Shown in pieces: positions 31,350-43,479 of a stretch of DNA of 64,000 nt. The position numbers and the translations under genes are program-made. Under the pieces are notes generated by a model. It was not told where the DNA came from and made no database searches. It saw nothing but the letters and a program-made list of their open reading frames with translations. Numbering within the stretch: the stretch's first letter is position 1; every line of letters begins with the position of its first letter. This DNA comes from Staphylococcus sp. M0911 (GTDB lineage: Bacteria > Bacillota > Bacilli > Staphylococcales > Staphylococcaceae), in contig NZ_CP022881.1 in assembly GCF_003491325.1 (NCBI RefSeq), positions 1,860,001 to 1,924,000 of the forward strand. The letters run 5' to 3'.

Positions 31350-32747
31350 TTAACCAATAGATCCTTCCATTTCGAATTTGATTAATCTATTCATTTCTAC
31401 CGCATATTCCATTGGTAATTCTTTTGTAAATGGTTCAATGAAGCCCATAACAATCATTTCAGTCGCTTCTTCTTCAGAGATACCACGACTCATTAAATAG
31501 AATAATTGTTCTTCTGATACTTTAGAAACTTTAGCTTCGTGTTCTAATGAAATATTATCGTTAAATACCTCATTATAAGGAATTGTATCTGAAGTTGATT
31601 CATTATCTAAAATTAATGTGTCACATTCGATATTTGAACGCGCACCTTTCGCTTTTCGTCCAAAATGAACAATACCACGATAGATAACTTTACCACCATT
31701 TTTAGAAATTGATTTAGAAACAATAGTAGAAGACGTATTTGGTGCTTTATGAATCATTTTTGCACCTGCGTCTTGAACTTGTCCTTTACCTGCAAATGCA
31801 ATTGATAATGTGCTACCTTTTGCACCTTCACCAAGTAATACACAGTTAGGGTATTTCATCGTCAATTTAGAACCTAAGTTACCGTCAACCCATTCCATAT
31901 TACCATTCTCATGAACAAATGTACGTTTAGTAACTAAGTTATAAACATTATTTGCCCAGTTTTGAATTGTAGTATAACGTACGTGTGCATCTTTATGAAC
32001 AATAATTTCAACTACTGCTGAGTGTAGAGAGCTTGTTGTATAAACGGGTGCAGTACAACCTTCTACATAGTTTACAGAAGCACCTTCATCAGCAATGATT
32101 AATGTACGTTCAAATTGTCCCATGTTTTCAGAGTTAATACGGAAATAAGCTTGCAATGGTGTATCTAATTTAACGTTTTTAGGTACGTAAATAAATGATC
32201 CACCTGACCAAACAGCTGAATTTAATGCCGCGAATTTGTTGTCAGCTGCTGGAATAACTGTTGCAAAATACTCACGGAATAAATCTTCATTTTCACGTAA
32301 TGCACTATCAGTGTCTTTGAAGATGATACCTTTTTCTTCTAATTCTTTTTCCATGTTGTGATAAACAACTTCGGATTCATATTGAGCAGATACACCTGCC
32401 AAATATTTTTGTTCAGCTTCAGGAATACCTAATTTATCAAATGTACGTTTGATTTCTTCTGGTACTTCATCCCATGAACGTTCAGTATGTTCTGATGGTT
32501 TTACGTAGTAAGTAATGTCATCAAAGTCTAATTCTGATAAGTCGCCACCCCATTGAGGCATTGGCATTTTATAGAATAATTTTAAAGCTTTCAAACGGAA
32601 ATCGAGCATCCATTCAGGTTCATCTTTCATTTTTGAAATTTCTCTAACTATATTTTCAGTTAGACCTCGTTCTGATCTGAAAATGGAAACATCTTCGTCG
32701 TGGAAACCATATTTGTAATCCCCAACATCAGGTGCTTTTTTAGCCAT
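31350..32747 (-). CDS. sufB: Fe-S assembly scaffold subunit SufB
   Basis: A 465-residue SufB protein, a beta-helix scaffold that forms the SufBCD complex on which Fe-S clusters are built. Landmarks are [20 protein letters not shown] near 240-260 and the C-terminal [20 protein letters not shown] near 427-446. I use the ATG at 32747: AAGGAG lies eight bases upstream, and the in-frame GTG at 32756 overlaps that site. It is the last gene of the operon and lies 164 bases from sufU. Confidence 0.96.
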   Translation of the reverse strand: MAKKAPDVGDYKYGFHDEDVSIFRSERGLTENIVREISKMKDEPEWMLDFRLKALKLFYKMPMPQWGGDLSELDFDDITYYVKPSEHTERSWDEVPEEIKRTFDKLGIPEAEQKYLAGVSAQYESEVVYHNMEKELEEKGIIFKDTDSALRENEDLFREYFATVIPAADNKFAALNSAVWSGGSFIYVPKNVKLDTPLQAYFRINSENMGQFERTLIIADEGASVNYVEGCTAPVYTTSSLHSAVVEIIVHKDAHVRYTTIQNWANNVYNLVTKRTFVHENGNMEWVDGNLGSKLTMKYPNCVLLGEGAKGSTLSIAFAGKGQVQDAGAKMIHKAPNTSSTIVSKSISKNGGKVIYRGIVHFGRKAKGARSNIECDTLILDNESTSDTIPYNEVFNDNISLEHEAKVSKVSEEQLFYLMSRGISEEEATEMIVMGFIEPFTKELPMEYAVEMNRLIKFEMEGSIG

Positions 32748-32920
32748 TTCAATCACTCCTTATATATATTTAAACGTCATGTGCGAGATTTTTAATTACA
32801 AGTATTAAATTGTTATCATATTATAACAACGATTAAGGAAAGTAAAAAGCCAACATGAATGATAATATTCATTATCTAGTTTAAGTTTACCCGTTATGTC
32901 AGATAGAAACATCTCCAGTT

Positions 32921-34631
<1,711 letters not shown>

Positions 34632-34658
34632 TTAATTAAAAATCTCTTATTTGTATGT

Positions 34659-35966
34659 TTACTTAGATACTTTAAGCTCAATAACTTCTCTTAATTGACG
34701 TTTTACGTCTTCAATTGGCAATTCTCTAACAACTGGATCTAAGAATCCATGGATAACTAAGCGTTCAGCTTCTCTTCTAGAAATACCACGGCTCATTAAG
34801 TAGTATAGTTGTTCTGGATCTACACGACCTACAGATGCTGCGTGTCCTGCTTCTACATCATCTTCATCAATTAATAAAATTGGGTTAGCATCTCCTCGTG
34901 CATTTTCAGAAAGCATTAATACACGTGATTCTTGGTTAGCAATTGATTTAGTACCACCATGTTTGATGTAGCCAATACCGTTAAATACAGAAGATGCATT
35001 TTCTTTCATTACACCATGTTTTAAGATATAGCCATCTGTCTCTTTACCATATTGAACAATTTTAGAAGTTAAATTGATTTTTTGATCGCCAGTACCGACT
35101 ACAACTGATTTAAGTTCACTTGTTGAACGATCACCCATTAAGTTAGTTGTATTATCAATAATTTGGCTTCCTTCATTCATTAATCCTAAAGCCCAATTAA
35201 TTGATGCATCCGCTTCAGTAGTACCTCTTCTAATAATATGTCCAGTAAATCCTTTATCTAAATAGTCTACTGAACCATATGTGATATTAGAATTTGCACC
35301 TGCGATAACTTCAGAAACGATATTAATTTGATTTCCTTCACCGCTTGCATTTGATAAATAGTTTTCGACATAAGTTACTTCTGCACTTTGCTCAGTAACT
35401 ATGATGACATGATTATAAAAACTTGTATTTTCATCATCATGTAACACAACATATTGTACCGGATGCTCAACGACTACATTCTTAGGTACGTATACGAATA
35501 CGCCACCATTCACTAAAGCAGTGTGTAAAGCCGTTAAACGATGTTCATCAACATTTACAGCATCTGTCATATAATATTTTTGAACTAAATCACTATGATT
35601 AACAAGTGCTTCTGATAAACCTTCAATAATGACACCATCATTTTTAGCTTGTTCAGAAACTTGTGTATACGCTAAATCATTATTATGTTGAATAACTAAG
35701 TTTTCAGTATTTTCAACATCGATAATCTTCTTAACTGATTCAGGTAATTCTTCTAAACTTTGATATACACTACCTTCAGTGTGATGTTGTTTAAAACTAT
35801 CAAAGTCCCATTTTCTTAATTTTGTTTTATCAGGTTTTGGCATTTCTAAAGTTTCTGTTAATTTCAACGCTTTTTTACGTAATTCTGTCATCCAAGAAGG
35901 TTCATTGTGCGCTTTTGAATAATCAACAAGTTGTTCTTCAGAAATGTTCAAAGTTTCAGTTGTCAT
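34659..35966 (-). CDS. sufD: Fe-S assembly protein SufD
   Basis: A 435-residue SufD protein, a partner of SufB in the SufBCD scaffold. Family landmarks are VFVYVPKNVVVEHPVQ near residues 158-173, VEAGHAASVGRVDPEQLYYL near 371-391 with its conserved His, and SRGISRREAERLVIHGFL after that. It lies between sufC and sufS with gaps of about 105 and 45 bases. Confidence 0.95.
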   Translation of the reverse strand: MTTETLNISEEQLVDYSKAHNEPSWMTELRKKALKLTETLEMPKPDKTKLRKWDFDSFKQHHTEGSVYQSLEELPESVKKIIDVENTENLVIQHNNDLAYTQVSEQAKNDGVIIEGLSEALVNHSDLVQKYYMTDAVNVDEHRLTALHTALVNGGVFVYVPKNVVVEHPVQYVVLHDDENTSFYNHVIIVTEQSAEVTYVENYLSNASGEGNQINIVSEVIAGANSNITYGSVDYLDKGFTGHIIRRGTTEADASINWALGLMNEGSQIIDNTTNLMGDRSTSELKSVVVGTGDQKINLTSKIVQYGKETDGYILKHGVMKENASSVFNGIGYIKHGGTKSIANQESRVLMLSENARGDANPILLIDEDDVEAGHAASVGRVDPEQLYYLMSRGISRREAERLVIHGFLDPVVRELPIEDVKRQLREVIELKVSK

Positions 35967-36071
35967 AACTCTTATCCTCCCACTTGATGAAATAGTATTA
36001 ATAAGTCAATGTTCAGTTTCATCATTTATACGAACATCTCAACGAGCTTACAATCGATGTATCAATATCGA

Positions 36072-36833
36072 TTATTCAGCTGCACCAAATTCTTCTTTAA
36101 CCCATTCGTAACCTTCTTCTTCAAGGCGTTTCGCTAACTCTGGTCCACCAGATTTAACTACTTTACCTCCATACATAACATGTACTTTGTCTGGTGTAAT
36201 ATAATTTAATAAACGTTGATAGTGAGTAATCATTAATGCACCGAAATCTTCTCCACGCATTTGATTAATACCTTTAGATACTACTTTTAACGCATCGATA
36301 TCTAAACCTGAGTCAATTTCATCTAAAATTGCAAATTTAGGTTCTAACATCATCAATTGTAGGATTTCATTACGTTTTTTCTCTCCGCCTGAGAAACCTT
36401 CATTTAGATAACGTTGTGCCATATCTTGGTCAATATCTAAGAAATCCATTTCTTTATCTAATTTTTTAATAAATTGCATTAAGTTGATTTCTTGTCCTTC
36501 TTCACGTTTAGCATTGATTGCTGAACGCATGAAATCAGCGTTAGTAACACCTGTAATTTCAGAAGGATATTGCATTGCTAAGAATAATCCTGCTTTAGCT
36601 CTTTCATCAACTTCTAATTCTAAAATGTTAACACCATCAAGTAACACTTCACCTTGTGTTACCTCATAGCTTGGATGACCCATAATTGCAGATGATAACG
36701 TTGATTTACCAGTACCATTTGGTCCCATAATGGCATGAATTTCCCCAGTATTAATTGTTAAATTAACACCTTTTAAAATTTCTTTATCGTCAATAGACAC
36801 GTGTAGGTCTTTAATTTCTAATGTTGATGACAT
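36072..36833 (-). CDS. sufC: Fe-S assembly ATPase SufC
   Basis: A 253-residue ABC-type ATPase without membrane partners, which drives conformational change in SufBD. Walker A is GPNGTGKST at about residues 37-45, the signature is GFSGGEKKR near 147-155, and Walker B is [12 protein letters not shown] near 167-178. It is the first gene of sufCDSUB, with AUGGAGGGAA-type spacing before the ATG. Confidence 0.96.
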   Translation of the reverse strand: MSSTLEIKDLHVSIDDKEILKGVNLTINTGEIHAIMGPNGTGKSTLSSAIMGHPSYEVTQGEVLLDGVNILELEVDERAKAGLFLAMQYPSEITGVTNADFMRSAINAKREEGQEINLMQFIKKLDKEMDFLDIDQDMAQRYLNEGFSGGEKKRNEILQLMMLEPKFAILDEIDSGLDIDALKVVSKGINQMRGEDFGALMITHYQRLLNYITPDKVHVMYGGKVVKSGGPELAKRLEEEGYEWVKEEFGAAE

Positions 36834-37154
36834 TTATATTCCCTCCATAAAATATAAAGTTTTCTTAACTAGTTTATAATAATTTTAATCTGTAGTCAAA
36901 AAGCCTTTGGAATTTTCAATCCTGTTCATTATAACGTACTTACAGGAGAATATAAACTTTTTAAAACCGTAAATTAGAGTTATTCTTTTCAAAAAACGAT
37001 TTTCATCTATTGTTTTTAGTTATTTCAAATGATAACGAAATATGCATCTTTCTCAATAGACACTTTTTAGACAAATAGTTGTTTTATTTAACCCAAACCA
37101 ATGAATTATGTTATTATACACTTTAACCTTTTAGGGTTAAGAAAGGAGACATTA
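36834..37154. promoter_or_regulatory. Divergent region between sufC and popT
   Basis: 321 bases. For sufC, TTGACT at 36894-36899 and TAAACT at 36871-36876 with a 17-base spacer form a plausible minus-strand promoter. For popT a TTATTATAC box lies near 37110-37120, with a small AACC/GGTT repeat just before the ribosome-binding site. I see no gene and no clear metal-repressor box. Confidence 0.5.
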
Positions 37155-38015
37155 ATGAAAAACTTTAAATGGATTAATGTATTAAAAGGTTTTGGTATGG
37201 GTACGAGTGATTTAGTACCTGGTGTTAGTGGTGGTACTATAGCACTTTTACTTGGCATTTATGATGGTTTTATTAGTTCCATCAGTGGCTTATTTTCTAG
37301 AAGATTTTGGCCTAGTTTGAAATTTTTATTACCTATTATAATAGGAATGCTTTTAGCAATCGGTATATTAAGTAATCTATTTAACTATTTACTTAGTACA
37401 CATGAAATTCCAACGATGTTCTTTTTTACTGGTTTAATCATCGGTATTATTCCTTACCTTCTTAAAGTGTCACGTTTTAAATCTACTTTCAAAGCAAAGC
37501 ATTACATTGTAGTTTTGGTTGGCATCGCAATATTAGTGATTATGACTTTACTTAATGGTGGAGACAAGCACACAGGAGAAACATTATCTTTATCTACTAG
37601 TCTTATTATTAAATATTATATTGCAGGTATATGCGCTTCTAGTGCAATGCTCTTACCAGGAATCTCTGGTTCATTTATGTTACTTATATTTGGTGCTTAT
37701 GGTACTGTAATGTTTGCTATATCTGAATTAGTAAAATTTAATTTCAACGCTTTACCCATACTTTTAATTGTAGGTTTAGGTATCCTAACTGGATTCTTAG
37801 TTTCAAGTAAATTAATCCAATACTTGTTACATCATCATACAACCATGACATTTGCATTAATTATAGGCTTCGTTATTGGATCTATATTTGCCGTCTATCC
37901 AGGTTTACCTCATTCCGCTTTGACATGGATCATTTCAATTGTCACTTTAATTATTGGCTTTATCGTTAGCTATGTCTTAGGACAAATAACTGCTAAAAAT
38001 GAAGAACAAATATAA
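37155..38015 (+). CDS. popT: Polyprenyl-phosphate transporter (DUF368)
   Basis: A 286-residue membrane protein of the DUF368 family with about eight helices. The duplicated motif is visible: SDLVPGVSGGTIALLLGIYD near residues 16-35 and SAMLLPGISGSFMLLIFGAY near 160-179. The S. aureus family member PopT recycles undecaprenyl phosphate across the membrane for wall synthesis. I start at the ATG at 37155, seven bases after AAAGGAG; an earlier in-frame ATG at 37101 has no ribosome-binding site. Confidence 0.88.
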   Translation: MKNFKWINVLKGFGMGTSDLVPGVSGGTIALLLGIYDGFISSISGLFSRRFWPSLKFLLPIIIGMLLAIGILSNLFNYLLSTHEIPTMFFFTGLIIGIIPYLLKVSRFKSTFKAKHYIVVLVGIAILVIMTLLNGGDKHTGETLSLSTSLIIKYYIAGICASSAMLLPGISGSFMLLIFGAYGTVMFAISELVKFNFNALPILLIVGLGILTGFLVSSKLIQYLLHHHTTMTFALIIGFVIGSIFAVYPGLPHSALTWIISIVTLIIGFIVSYVLGQITAKNEEQI

Positions 38016-38019
38016 AAAG

Positions 38020-38056
38020 AAAGGCTCTCAAACACTTTGGTGTATGAGAGCCTTTT
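38020..38056. terminator. Bidirectional terminator of popT and csbD
   Basis: AAAGGCTCTCA at 38020-38030 pairs with TGAGAGCCTTT at 38045-38055. Confidence 0.82.
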
Positions 38057-38069
38057 GATTATTTATTAA

Positions 38070-38237
38070 TTATTCTTTGTTACCTTTTACTTTGTCGATA
38101 ACGTTATTTACTGCTTCTTTAACTTTACCAGAAGCTTTATCTTCTTTACCTTCTTTTTCAAGGTTTTCATTATCAGTTACGTTACCTACAGTTTCTTTTA
38201 CATTACCTTTTGCTTGTTCGAATTTATCTTCAGCCAT
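38070..38237 (-). CDS. CsbD family stress protein
   Basis: A 55-residue, highly charged protein ([15 protein letters not shown] at the start, [16 protein letters not shown] near the end) that matches the CsbD/YjbJ family. CsbD-like proteins are small, unstructured general-stress proteins of unknown molecular role, often under SigB control. GGAGG lies eight bases upstream of the ATG. I did not identify a SigB promoter. Confidence 0.88.
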   Translation of the reverse strand: MAEDKFEQAKGNVKETVGNVTDNENLEKEGKEDKASGKVKEAVNNVIDKVKGNKE

Positions 38238-38401
38238 GATGAATTCCTCCTAGAATTTATTTTGTAAGTTATTATGATTAATTTATACCACTATTCGTAC
38301 TATATAAACATTTATTATCAAAAAATTTATATTAATTGAGTGTTTATTATGAAAATAATGCCTTTTTCATTATGTTATGCTTGCAAGAAAGGAGTGGTTT
38401 A

Positions 38402-38566
38402 ATGTTAGTATTGATCATTCATTTATTAGCAACTTTATTAATATTAATATCTTTAATTTTAATTATTAAAAATCAATTCACTAAGCCTAATCATAATGCC
38501 ATGTTACCTTCTGTACTTCTACTCATTGCTTCATTAATATTGTTATTTTATAACATATTAAAATGA
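38402..38566 (+). CDS. Small two-helix membrane protein
   Basis: A 54-residue protein with two hydrophobic helices (residues 2-23 and 34-51) joined by a short polar loop (NQFTKPNHNAM). The ATG at 38402 follows AAGAAAGGAGTGG. The frame stays open further upstream, but without a ribosome-binding site. I do not recognise the family. Confidence 0.6.
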   Translation: MLVLIIHLLATLLILISLILIIKNQFTKPNHNAMLPSVLLLIASLILLFYNILK

Positions 38567-38608
38567 GCTATTGGATAACTATGGATTGAATCAACATTTA
38601 AATATACA

Positions 38609-38641
38609 AAAATCCTCAAGCATTTTCGTCTTGAGGATTTT
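38609..38641 (-). terminator. metNPQ terminator
   Basis: A perfect stem, AAAATCCTCAAG at 38609-38620 and CTTGAGGATTTT at 38630-38641. Confidence 0.85.
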
Positions 38642-38654
38642 ACTGTTTCAATCA

Positions 38655-39464
38655 TTATTCTGCTGGCACAACGGCACCATCATATTTTTTATTAATGTAG
38701 TCTTTAATTTCTTTTGAACGTAAAACTTTCATTAATTCTTTAATTTTCTTATCATCTTTATGTCCATCTTTAACTGCGATTAAGTTAGCATATGGATTAT
38801 CTTTAGCTTTTTCATATGCGATTGAATCTTTTTTAGGATTTAATTTTTGATCAATAGCATAGTTTGAGTTAATAATCACTGCATCTGCATCTTGTTTTTG
38901 ATAGATTTTAGGCAAGAATTCTGCTGATTGTTTGTTATTAAATTTGATATCTTTTTTATTTTCAGTGATGTCACTGAATTTTGCATCTTCAATTTTAACA
39001 CCTTTTTTAATTTTAATTAATCCTTCATCCACGAAGAATTTAAGGAAACGACCTTGTTCTGCAGGGTTGTTAGATACGTATACTGTTGCGCCTTTAGGTA
39101 AATCTTTTAAACTTTTGTATTTTTTAGAGTAAACTGCCATTGGTTCTAATTCTACGTCACCAGCTGACTCAATTTTGTATCCTTTTTCTTTACTTTCAGT
39201 TTTTAAGTAAGGTGTGTGTTGGAAGAAGTTGGCATCTAATTCACCTTTATCTAATAATTTGTTAGGCGTTGTATAGTCATTGATTGTTTGAATATCTAAT
39301 TTATAACCTTTTTTCTCTAATAATGGTTTGGCTTTTTCTAGAATTTCTGCGTGTGGTGCAGGTGAAGCTCCGACTTTAATCGTCTTGTCATCATCCTTAC
39401 CTCCACATGCTGCTAATGCTACGGTTAAAGATAGTAATAATAAAATACCTAAAATTTTCTTCAT
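38655..39464 (-). CDS. metQ: Methionine ABC transporter substrate-binding lipoprotein
   Basis: A 269-residue NlpA/MetQ lipoprotein. The signal peptide ends in a lipobox ALAAC with Cys20 as the lipidated residue. VGASPAPHAEILEKAKP near 32-48 is the MetQ signature. It binds methionine or a methionine-containing peptide outside the cell and feeds MetNP. It is the third gene of metNPQ, 18 bases after metP. Confidence 0.94.
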   Translation of the reverse strand: MKKILGILLLLSLTVALAACGGKDDDKTIKVGASPAPHAEILEKAKPLLEKKGYKLDIQTINDYTTPNKLLDKGELDANFFQHTPYLKTESKEKGYKIESAGDVELEPMAVYSKKYKSLKDLPKGATVYVSNNPAEQGRFLKFFVDEGLIKIKKGVKIEDAKFSDITENKKDIKFNNKQSAEFLPKIYQKQDADAVIINSNYAIDQKLNPKKDSIAYEKAKDNPYANLIAVKDGHKDDKKIKELMKVLRSKEIKDYINKKYDGAVVPAE

Positions 39465-39482
39465 TGATTTATCCCCTTTTCT

Positions 39483-40178
39483 TTAGCGTTTATCAATTTT
39501 ATTTGTAACCCAATCACCAATAAATTGGATGATGAATACAATAATTAAGATGAAAACTGTTGAAACTAAAATAACGTCATTTTGATTTCGAGTGAAACCA
39601 GTTAAGTATGCTAAGTTACCTAAACCACCCGCACCAATAACGCCGGCAATTGCTGTAGATCCTACTAATGCAATTGCTGTTACTGTCAAGCCTGATACTA
39701 ACGCCGGCATTGCTTCAGGTAGTAATACTTTTCTTACTACAGTCCAAGTATTAGCACCCATAGACCATGCTGCTTCAATTACCCCTTTATCTATTTCTTT
39801 GAAAGCAATTTCTACTAATCTAGCATAGAATGGCGCTGCACCTATGATTAAGGCAGGCAATGCACCTGTTGGACCACTTATTGTACCTAATACAACACTT
39901 GTAAATGGTATTAATAAAAGGATTAAAATGATGAACGGTATCGCTCTAAATAAGTTCACTATAAATGAAACAATTGAATAAAAAATTCTTGCAACTTTCG
40001 AATGACTCTTAGCTGATAAAAATAATAAAACACCTAAAATCAATCCAAATATAAAAGCAAATATTGTTGATACAACAGTCATATAAAGTGTTTCAACAAT
40101 GGCTTGCCAAACTTCTGGCCATTGGACGTTTGGCATTGTAATCATTTCTTGGAGTATTTCTCCAACTGACTTACCCAT
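39483..40178 (-). CDS. metP: Methionine ABC transporter permease
   Basis: A 231-residue MetI-type permease with about five helices and the EAA loop ([22 protein letters not shown], split over residues 134-155) that contacts the MetN ATPase. The N-terminal segment resembles other MetI proteins. It overlaps the end of metN by eight bases. Confidence 0.93.
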   Translation of the reverse strand: MGKSVGEILQEMITMPNVQWPEVWQAIVETLYMTVVSTIFAFIFGLILGVLLFLSAKSHSKVARIFYSIVSFIVNLFRAIPFIILILLLIPFTSVVLGTISGPTGALPALIIGAAPFYARLVEIAFKEIDKGVIEAAWSMGANTWTVVRKVLLPEAMPALVSGLTVTAIALVGSTAIAGVIGAGGLGNLAYLTGFTRNQNDVILVSTVFILIIVFIIQFIGDWVTNKIDKR

Positions 40179-41196
40179 GTCTTAACACCTCCACATTCAC
40201 ATGTTTCTCATGAAGATTATTTTTGAAATCTTCAAAATTTTCAGAACTTATAAAAGGTATATGGACGACTAAAAATCCTAACGTACCATTTCTTGTATTC
40301 TTAATGTCAGCTTCCAAAATGTTGACTTCAATCTGATGTGTTTTCGTAATGTACGATATAATCGGTTGAGTTGTATTTTCACCGTTAAAGTTTAATCGAA
40401 CTATGTATGCATTGTTATCTAATGGTTCTAATGCATCTAATGACTCTTCAAAATCCTCATTTAAATCATCTTTTACAAATCGTCGTGTTACCTCGTGTTG
40501 TGGATTTTCAAATACCTGGCTTACTTGACCTTGTTCTATCACTCGTCCGTTTTCCATAACTGCAACTTCATCACATATTCGGCGAATGACTTGCATTTCA
40601 TGCGTGATTAACACGATTGTTAAATTTTGTTGCTCACGTATTTTTAATAATAAGTCTAAAATTTCATCTGTAGTTTGAGGATCAAGTGCACTCGTTGCTT
40701 CATCACAAAGCAATACTGTCGGATCATTGGCTAATGCTCTAGCAATACCCACTCTTTGTTTTTGTCCACCAGACAACTCAGATGGATATGCATTTTCTCG
40801 ACCTTTCAACCCTACAAGTTCTATTAATTCATTGGCCTTACGTTTAGCTTCTCCTCTAGATAAGCCTGCAATTTCTAGTGGGAATGTAATATTTTTAAGA
40901 ACTGTTCTCGACCATAGTAAATTAAAATGTTGGAAAATCATACTTACTTTTTGGCGTTTCTTACGTAAATCTGACTTCGATAATTGACTTATATTATCTC
41001 CATCAATAATAACTTCTCCAGAAGTGGGTGCTTCTAAATTATTAAACATTCTAATTAAAGTACTCTTACCTGCTCCAGAAAAACCAATCACCCCAAAAAT
41101 GGAACCGGATTGAATGTTTAAATCAACGTGATCTACAGCGAGTACGTCTTTATTTTTCGTATGATATCGTTTCACGATTTGTTTTAACTCAATCAC
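40171..41196 (-). CDS. metN: Methionine ABC transporter ATPase
   Basis: A 341-residue MetN ATPase. Walker A is GFSGAGKST near residues 38-46, the signature LSGGQKQR near 140-147, and Walker [12 protein letters not shown] near 161-171. The C-terminal NIL domain (from about residue 265) senses methionine and inhibits transport. I place the start at the GTG at 41196, preceded by AAGGAGG; the frame is open further upstream into the leader, without support. It is the first gene after the SAM riboswitch. Confidence 0.94.
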   Translation of the reverse strand: MIELKQIVKRYHTKNKDVLAVDHVDLNIQSGSIFGVIGFSGAGKSTLIRMFNNLEAPTSGEVIIDGDNISQLSKSDLRKKRQKVSMIFQHFNLLWSRTVLKNITFPLEIAGLSRGEAKRKANELIELVGLKGRENAYPSELSGGQKQRVGIARALANDPTVLLCDEATSALDPQTTDEILDLLLKIREQQNLTIVLITHEMQVIRRICDEVAVMENGRVIEQGQVSQVFENPQHEVTRRFVKDDLNEDFEESLDALEPLDNNAYIVRLNFNGENTTQPIISYITKTHQIEVNILEADIKNTRNGTLGFLVVHIPFISSENFEDFKNNLHEKHVNVEVLRHG

Positions 41197-41233
41197 GTTA
41201 ATGCCTCCTTGTTTATAACTAATACAAATTAAA

Positions 41234-41275
41234 AAATGCTTCCTCAAAACTTTAGACTGTTTGAGAAAGCATTTT
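41234..41275 (-). terminator. SAM-riboswitch expression terminator
   Basis: On the minus strand ATGCTTTCTCAAA pairs with TTTTGAGGAAGCAT (41236-41274 on the plus strand) and is followed by six Ts. It sits between the aptamer and metN and should form when SAM is bound. Confidence 0.85.
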
Positions 41276-41281
41276 AAAATA

Positions 41282-41396
41282 TCTTTCTCTCATCTTCTAA
41301 AGTTTACCTTTATGTGAATTGGCACCATTTCTATATAAGACGGTTGCCGGGCTTCGTAGGGCACATCCCTCCACCTCTCTCGATAAGAGTGTTTGC
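41282..41396 (-). promoter_or_regulatory. SAM-I (S-box) riboswitch
   Basis: Read on the minus strand the element shows the S-box landmarks in order. CTCTTATCGAGAG starts the P1/P2 region, then GGTGGAGGGA, then GCCCTACGAAGCCCGGCAACC (21 bases, positions 41343-41363), then GGTGCCAATTC, then the closing GATGAGAGA. A terminator follows at 41234-41275. This is the SAM-sensing control of metNPQ: high SAM terminates transcription. Confidence 0.95.
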
Positions 41397-41414
41397 ATGA
41401 TTTAATTTTATTTA

Positions 41415-41443
41415 ATCCTACCATCACGGTAGAGATTCGTCAA
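41415..41443 (-). promoter_or_regulatory. metNPQ promoter
   Basis: TTGACG at 41438-41443 and TAGGAT at 41415-41420 with a 17-base spacer, just upstream of the S-box. The spacer contains CTACC and GGTAG around GTGAT, a small dyad. Confidence 0.7.
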
Positions 41444-41446
41444 TAA

Positions 41447-41743
41447 TTATTTTAAATTTTCTAACAAATAAGGAACAGACCTAAATGCATACAACCTTTT
41501 CACTTCTTTATCCTTATTCATTAACATTAATACTGGTACTGACATAATTTGATGTGTTTCACTAAATTTCGGATGAAAGTTCATATCGATTTTCTTAACG
41601 GGGAGTTTCAAGATTTCATTTGCTATATCCAACATTCTTTCAGACACTTTACACGTTCCACATGTTGGCGTATACCCGAAAATAAGATGTTTTTCTTCTC
41701 CAAAATTTTCTGTCACATCGTCTATTTCTATAGATTTACTCAT
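41447..41743 (-). CDS. Thioredoxin family protein (YusE type)
   Basis: A 98-residue thioredoxin-fold protein with the active-site pair in PTCGTCKVSERML (Cys28 and Cys31) and the cis-proline segment MSVPVLMLM near 68-76. The GTC spacing residues differ from the GPC of classical thioredoxin. It overlaps the toprim gene by eight bases and corresponds to Bacillus YusE beside YusF and GcvH. Its redox partner is unknown. Confidence 0.85.
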   Translation of the reverse strand: MSKSIEIDDVTENFGEEKHLIFGYTPTCGTCKVSERMLDIANEILKLPVKKIDMNFHPKFSETHQIMSVPVLMLMNKDKEVKRLYAFRSVPYLLENLK

Positions 41744-42122
41744 TCACTAAAACTAACCTTTCAGTTTTTAAATTAGGTATAAGGGATTTCTCTTTCTTGC
41801 AATTAAATCCATGTTTGGTAAGTACATGTGCTAAATAATTTTTAGGACAGTTTGCCACTTCGCAAAATGTTTTATCTACAAAAATATGTTCAGACTCACT
41901 TAAATATCGTTTGAACCATTTTCTAATTCGATCCCCTTCGTCATCTGAATCAGCTAAGACGAAAACTTGTTTACCATAAAGTGATTCTATCATATCATCG
42001 ATCTTATCTATACTCATAGTACCATGCGTACAGATAATACTTACCGGTTCTGCGATGACTTGCTGCACTCGTTTTTTATCAGATTTACCTTCAACAATGA
42101 TTACTTTGTTCACAATAGTCAT
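41736..42122 (-). CDS. Toprim domain protein (YusF type)
   Basis: A 128-residue protein with a toprim fold: the glutamate motif VIIVEGKSDKKR at residues 7-18 and the acidic pair in VLADSDDEGDRIR near 55-67. It is similar to the small toprim proteins YusF and RNase M5 (RnmV), but is shorter than M5. A nuclease or nucleic-acid role is likely but unproven. It overlaps the thioredoxin-like gene downstream. Confidence 0.85.
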   Translation of the reverse strand: MTIVNKVIIVEGKSDKKRVQQVIAEPVSIICTHGTMSIDKIDDMIESLYGKQVFVLADSDDEGDRIRKWFKRYLSESEHIFVDKTFCEVANCPKNYLAHVLTKHGFNCKKEKSLIPNLKTERLVLVNE

Positions 42123-42159
42123 AAGTATTCACCCTTTAAAAATCGAAAATTAACTATCA

Positions 42160-42387
42160 CTATTCATTTCCACGAGGATTCTGCTTATAAAACATATACT
42201 GCAAAAACTTAAAATGAATTAACCATTTTATTACACTGTTAATATCATTTTTACAAATGTCATAAATGTTTTTTAATCTAAGTTCATCAAATTGTATGTA
42301 CTCTTGCTTATATATTCCTTGCATTCGGGTCGCCTTTGCTTTCGCAATGGCATAAGTGTTTCCAAAATCTAAAGATTTAAAAAACAC
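42160..42387 (-). CDS. Hypothetical protein between gcvH and the toprim gene
   Basis: A 75-residue basic protein of no family I recognise, with a predicted helical middle (LRLKNIYDICKNDINSVIKW) and an aromatic-rich end (HFKFLQYMFYKQNPRG). The start is a GTG at 42387. AAGGAG at 42396-42401 sits eight bases upstream, but this ribosome-binding site is also the 3' arm of the gcvH terminator hairpin, so translation may depend on that structure being open. In Bacillus the corresponding place is held by yusG; I see no clear similarity. Confidence 0.6.
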   Translation of the reverse strand: MFFKSLDFGNTYAIAKAKATRMQGIYKQEYIQFDELRLKNIYDICKNDINSVIKWLIHFKFLQYMFYKQNPRGNE

Positions 42388-42392
42388 TAAAA

Positions 42393-42421
42393 AAACTCCT
42401 TGATACGAGATCGAGGAGTTT
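42393..42421 (-). terminator. gcvH terminator overlapping the next ribosome-binding site
   Basis: On the minus strand AAACTCCT (42414-42421) pairs with AGGAGTTT (42393-42400), with a 13-base loop and a run of Ts. The 3' arm includes the AAGGAG of the next gene. Confidence 0.75.
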
Positions 42422-42428
42422 ACTAATA

Positions 42429-42839
<411 letters not shown>

Positions 42840-42985
42840 TTAATGATGCCATACCCGCAATTATCAATCAACTATTATCTAAAAATTTTAAACCTTAAAA
42901 TATTCGGGTTTAAAAATGTAAATTGCTATTTTTATAACTTTATTAAAATGAAAGTTCACTTTTTATAATTTGAAACAATCTACTT

Positions 42986-43339
42986 TTATAACCAAGTATT
43001 TTTATATTCTTCTTCTTTAAAGCCTAATGTAATCTTATCACCTAATATAGCTAACGGACGTTTCACTAACATGCCATCTGAAGCAAGTAATTCAAAACGT
43101 TCTTCGTCTGATAAGTCATTTAATTTATTTTTTAAATCTAATTCACGATATTTGGCACCGTGCGTATTAAATAATTTTTTAGTATCTACACCAGTTTTAT
43201 CTACTATTTCTTTAAATTCATTTTTCGTAGGTGTATGTTGAACGATATCAATAGGTTCATAACTTACACCGTATTCATCTAAAAATTTAGCTGCTTTTTT
43301 GCAAGTTGTACAATTAGCATATTGGTAAAATTTAATCAT
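42986..43339 (-). CDS. Spx/ArsC-like protein (YusI type)
   Basis: A 118-residue ArsC/Spx family protein. The N-terminal NCTTCKKA motif (Cys10 and Cys13) has the CxxC layout of Spx and of the Spx/MgsR-like YusI group; the conserved RPLAILGDK segment is near 95-103. Whether it is an RNA polymerase-binding regulator or a glutaredoxin-dependent reductase cannot be decided from sequence. The ATG at 43339 follows AAAGGAGG; upstream in-frame codons are unlikely to be used. Confidence 0.85.
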   Translation of the reverse strand: MIKFYQYANCTTCKKAAKFLDEYGVSYEPIDIVQHTPTKNEFKEIVDKTGVDTKKLFNTHGAKYRELDLKNKLNDLSDEERFELLASDGMLVKRPLAILGDKITLGFKEEEYKNTWL

Positions 43340-43479
43340 CGATTTGCCTCCTTTATCTCTTAAATCCAATATATCATGTTATTTTAGAAAACGCTCTACT
43401 TTTTAAGCTTATTTTTTTATTTAAGTATTTCCATCCGTTATAATAAATTTACTAAACTTTTTCAAAGGAGCTTTTATAA

